Below are positions 62,818 through 64,000 of a stretch of DNA of 64,000 nt, piece by piece. This DNA comes from a virus. Position 1 is the stretch's first letter, and each line of letters starts with the position of its first letter. Below the pieces are notes generated by a model. The model was not told where the DNA came from and made no database searches. It was given only the letters and a program-made list of their open reading frames with translations. Both the position numbers and the translations under genes were made by a program. The stretch lies in the IMG/VR virus record IMGVR_UViG_3300007513_001761, positions 49,249 through 113,248 of that record; one strand, 5' to 3'.

Positions 62818-63753
62818 TCATTCCTCTTCAATGCTCATGAGTTGATCATATGCCACATACTTCAAGTCGTGTAGCTTTTTTAAGGCGTCGTCGCGGCGCA
62901 AAATCTTAAACGCAATGTTCTCCGGTGAGAAAACGCTGTCAGGCGAACTCAAACCTGCCTTGCGCATGTCGCGGATCTTCTCTTTGATGCGGTCGATACA
63001 CCGCAAAGCTAACTCGTAGTCCTGACGGTTCTCCATGACCTCTGTCGCAATGCAGTCGATCCTATCTTTATAGTCTTGAGCTTTCTTGTCGGCGGTTTCA
63101 TAATCAATGGTCTGCTCGCTGGGCGGTATAGGCTGTGCAATCCATTCGTTATCTAACAAAGAGTAGATTCCTGTAGAGTAGTGTTCCTCGTCTACATTCT
63201 CCAGGTACACCTCTACCTCAAAGCCATGTATCATAATGCGATGCTTGTCGTTCCAGCGCATCCGTGCCTGGTCAAAAAATGCTTTGACTAGCTCGACATT
63301 GTCATCAATTTTGGAGAAGTCTACAACGATGTGTAGGTCGATGTCTGAGTACTTTGACCAGGTATAGTTGGCCAGCGAACCGGTGAACCTCAAGTCCTCC
63401 ATCCTCACCGGCACATCCAGGTCTTCTAGAAAGTCGTGGGTGATTTCCATGAGACGCTGGCGTACTTCAGGGCGAAGCTCGTCACCATCCCAAATGTCAG
63501 GTTGTAACTCGTCATGTGGCTGAAAGCTCTCCTCCTCTGCTTCTTCCAATGCTGGGGCTGAAATATCATCAAAATTCTTCCCCTTAAAGCTCACCTTAAC
63601 ATTGTCAAGTGGGCTTCCTTCTTGTGCTTTTTTCGATCCTTTATTCGAACCCACACCATAATCGCCCATGTCGCTCTTAAGGCGCGCCGGCTCTACTCGC
63701 TTTCGGTAACCCTCGGCCTCCCGTAACACCTGTAAGTATTCATTCCAACTCAT
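62818..63753 (-). CDS. Pol beta-type nucleotidyltransferase with short leader
   Basis: 311 aa. FTGSLANYTWSKYSDIDLHI is the NTP_transf_2 motif (GS...DxD) near residue 105, with FEVEVYLEN as the third carboxylate. The N-terminus MSWNEYLQVLREAEG fits the W..YL.E series. Substrate unclear: tRNA, antibiotic or protein nucleotidylation are all possible. Confidence 0.75.
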   Translation of the reverse strand: MSWNEYLQVLREAEGYRKRVEPARLKSDMGDYGVGSNKGSKKAQEGSPLDNVKVSFKGKNFDDISAPALEEAEEESFQPHDELQPDIWDGDELRPEVRQRLMEITHDFLEDLDVPVRMEDLRFTGSLANYTWSKYSDIDLHIVVDFSKIDDNVELVKAFFDQARMRWNDKHRIMIHGFEVEVYLENVDEEHYSTGIYSLLDNEWIAQPIPPSEQTIDYETADKKAQDYKDRIDCIATEVMENRQDYELALRCIDRIKEKIRDMRKAGLSSPDSVFSPENIAFKILRRDDALKKLHDLKYVAYDQLMSIEEE

Positions 63754-63757
63754 CTTA

Positions 63758-64000
63758 TCACCTCATTCCTGCGCCAATTATGTCACAAGATACAGAATAT
63801 AGAATATAAGTAATAGCGGGCGAGTGAGTTACAATCGTCCAATCGATTGCATTCGTGCTCGTAACAACAGTTCCGTTATTACCCACGGCAACAATAGTAG
63901 TGCCATCTGTTGCAATTCCGCGCAGACTATATGATGTAGGATTGGGTGTGACTGCGGTCCATGTTGCACCATCCGCACTGTATGAAGTTTTTCCGTTACT
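63758..64000 (-). CDS. C-terminal end of a repeat (beta-propeller-like) protein
   Basis: 81 codons visible, the 5' end lies beyond the window. Units read GKTSYSADGATWTAVTP and GTTIVAVGNNGTVVTSTNAIDWT: the GxxxxSxDGxxWT repeat of YCF48/exo-alpha-sialidase-like propellers. In phages such proteins are often tail or receptor-binding parts. Confidence 0.7.
   Translation of the reverse strand, partial: SNGKTSYSADGATWTAVTPNPTSYSLRGIATDGTTIVAVGNNGTVVTSTNAIDWTIVTHSPAITYILYSVSCDIIGAGMR

Overview
The window looks like part of a large tailed-phage genome, probably marine. The reasons are: every convincing gene lies on the minus strand; start and stop codons overlap by 1, 4 or 14 nt almost throughout; there are more than 40 very small proteins; and the DNA carries phage-type tRNAs, a tmRNA, PhoH, a MoxR/VWA pair and several small proteins that I recognise as recurrent in phages. 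No capsid, portal, terminase or polymerase gene is visible, so the phage call is an inference. Three lipoproteins (a TlpA-like one and two VWA ones, one of them with HYDIN-like repeats) resemble Myxococcota or other deltaproteobacterial proteins and hint at host or donor.

Layout on the minus strand. Positions 1-13.4 kb hold a sugar and surface-glycan cassette: two NAD-dependent epimerases, a UDP-sugar dehydrogenase, five glycosyltransferases, a methyltransferase, a sulfotransferase-like protein, a B12-radical SAM enzyme and a shortened thiamine-diphosphate E1 alpha/beta pair. Positions 13.4-23.4 kb hold nucleic-acid and housekeeping functions: PD-(D/E)XK nuclease, PIN-PhoH, tRNA-Thr and tRNA-Asn, TlpA lipoprotein, HNH endonuclease, a cytidylyltransferase, a eukaryotic-type phosphomannomutase, a VWA lipoprotein, a papain-like peptidase and a complete tmRNA. 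Positions 23.4-42 kb hold larger proteins. Several share a short N-terminal leader of the type W..YL.E that resembles a T4 capsid-targeting sequence. They carry HAD, NUDIX, possible ADP-ribosyltransferase and unknown domains, and sit among proteases, a thioesterase, a 2OG-Fe(II) oxygenase and a second VWA lipoprotein.

A noncoding boundary with a G-rich tract (42.64-42.89 kb) separates this from 43-62 kb. That second region looks richer in G+C and is packed with about 40 small proteins sharing a GD(L/I)V start. They probably form SH3/KOW-like barrels. Many are joined by a 14-nt gene overlap that encodes the end of one member and the start of the next. Thirteen operons there carry the same promoter: TTGACATTCTCTTGACA, 8 nt, TTGACT, 17 nt, TATAAT. 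In eight of them the doublet also supplies the stop codon of the gene upstream. Embedded in this region are a DUF2201-like VWA protein, its MoxR partner, a 183-nt structured element closed by a 15-bp stem, and four tRNAs. The window ends with a nucleotidyltransferase and the 3' end of a repeat protein.

The most unusual systems are the GDLV array with its uniform promoters, the leader-tagged putative virion cargo, and the phage tmRNA with its own tag.
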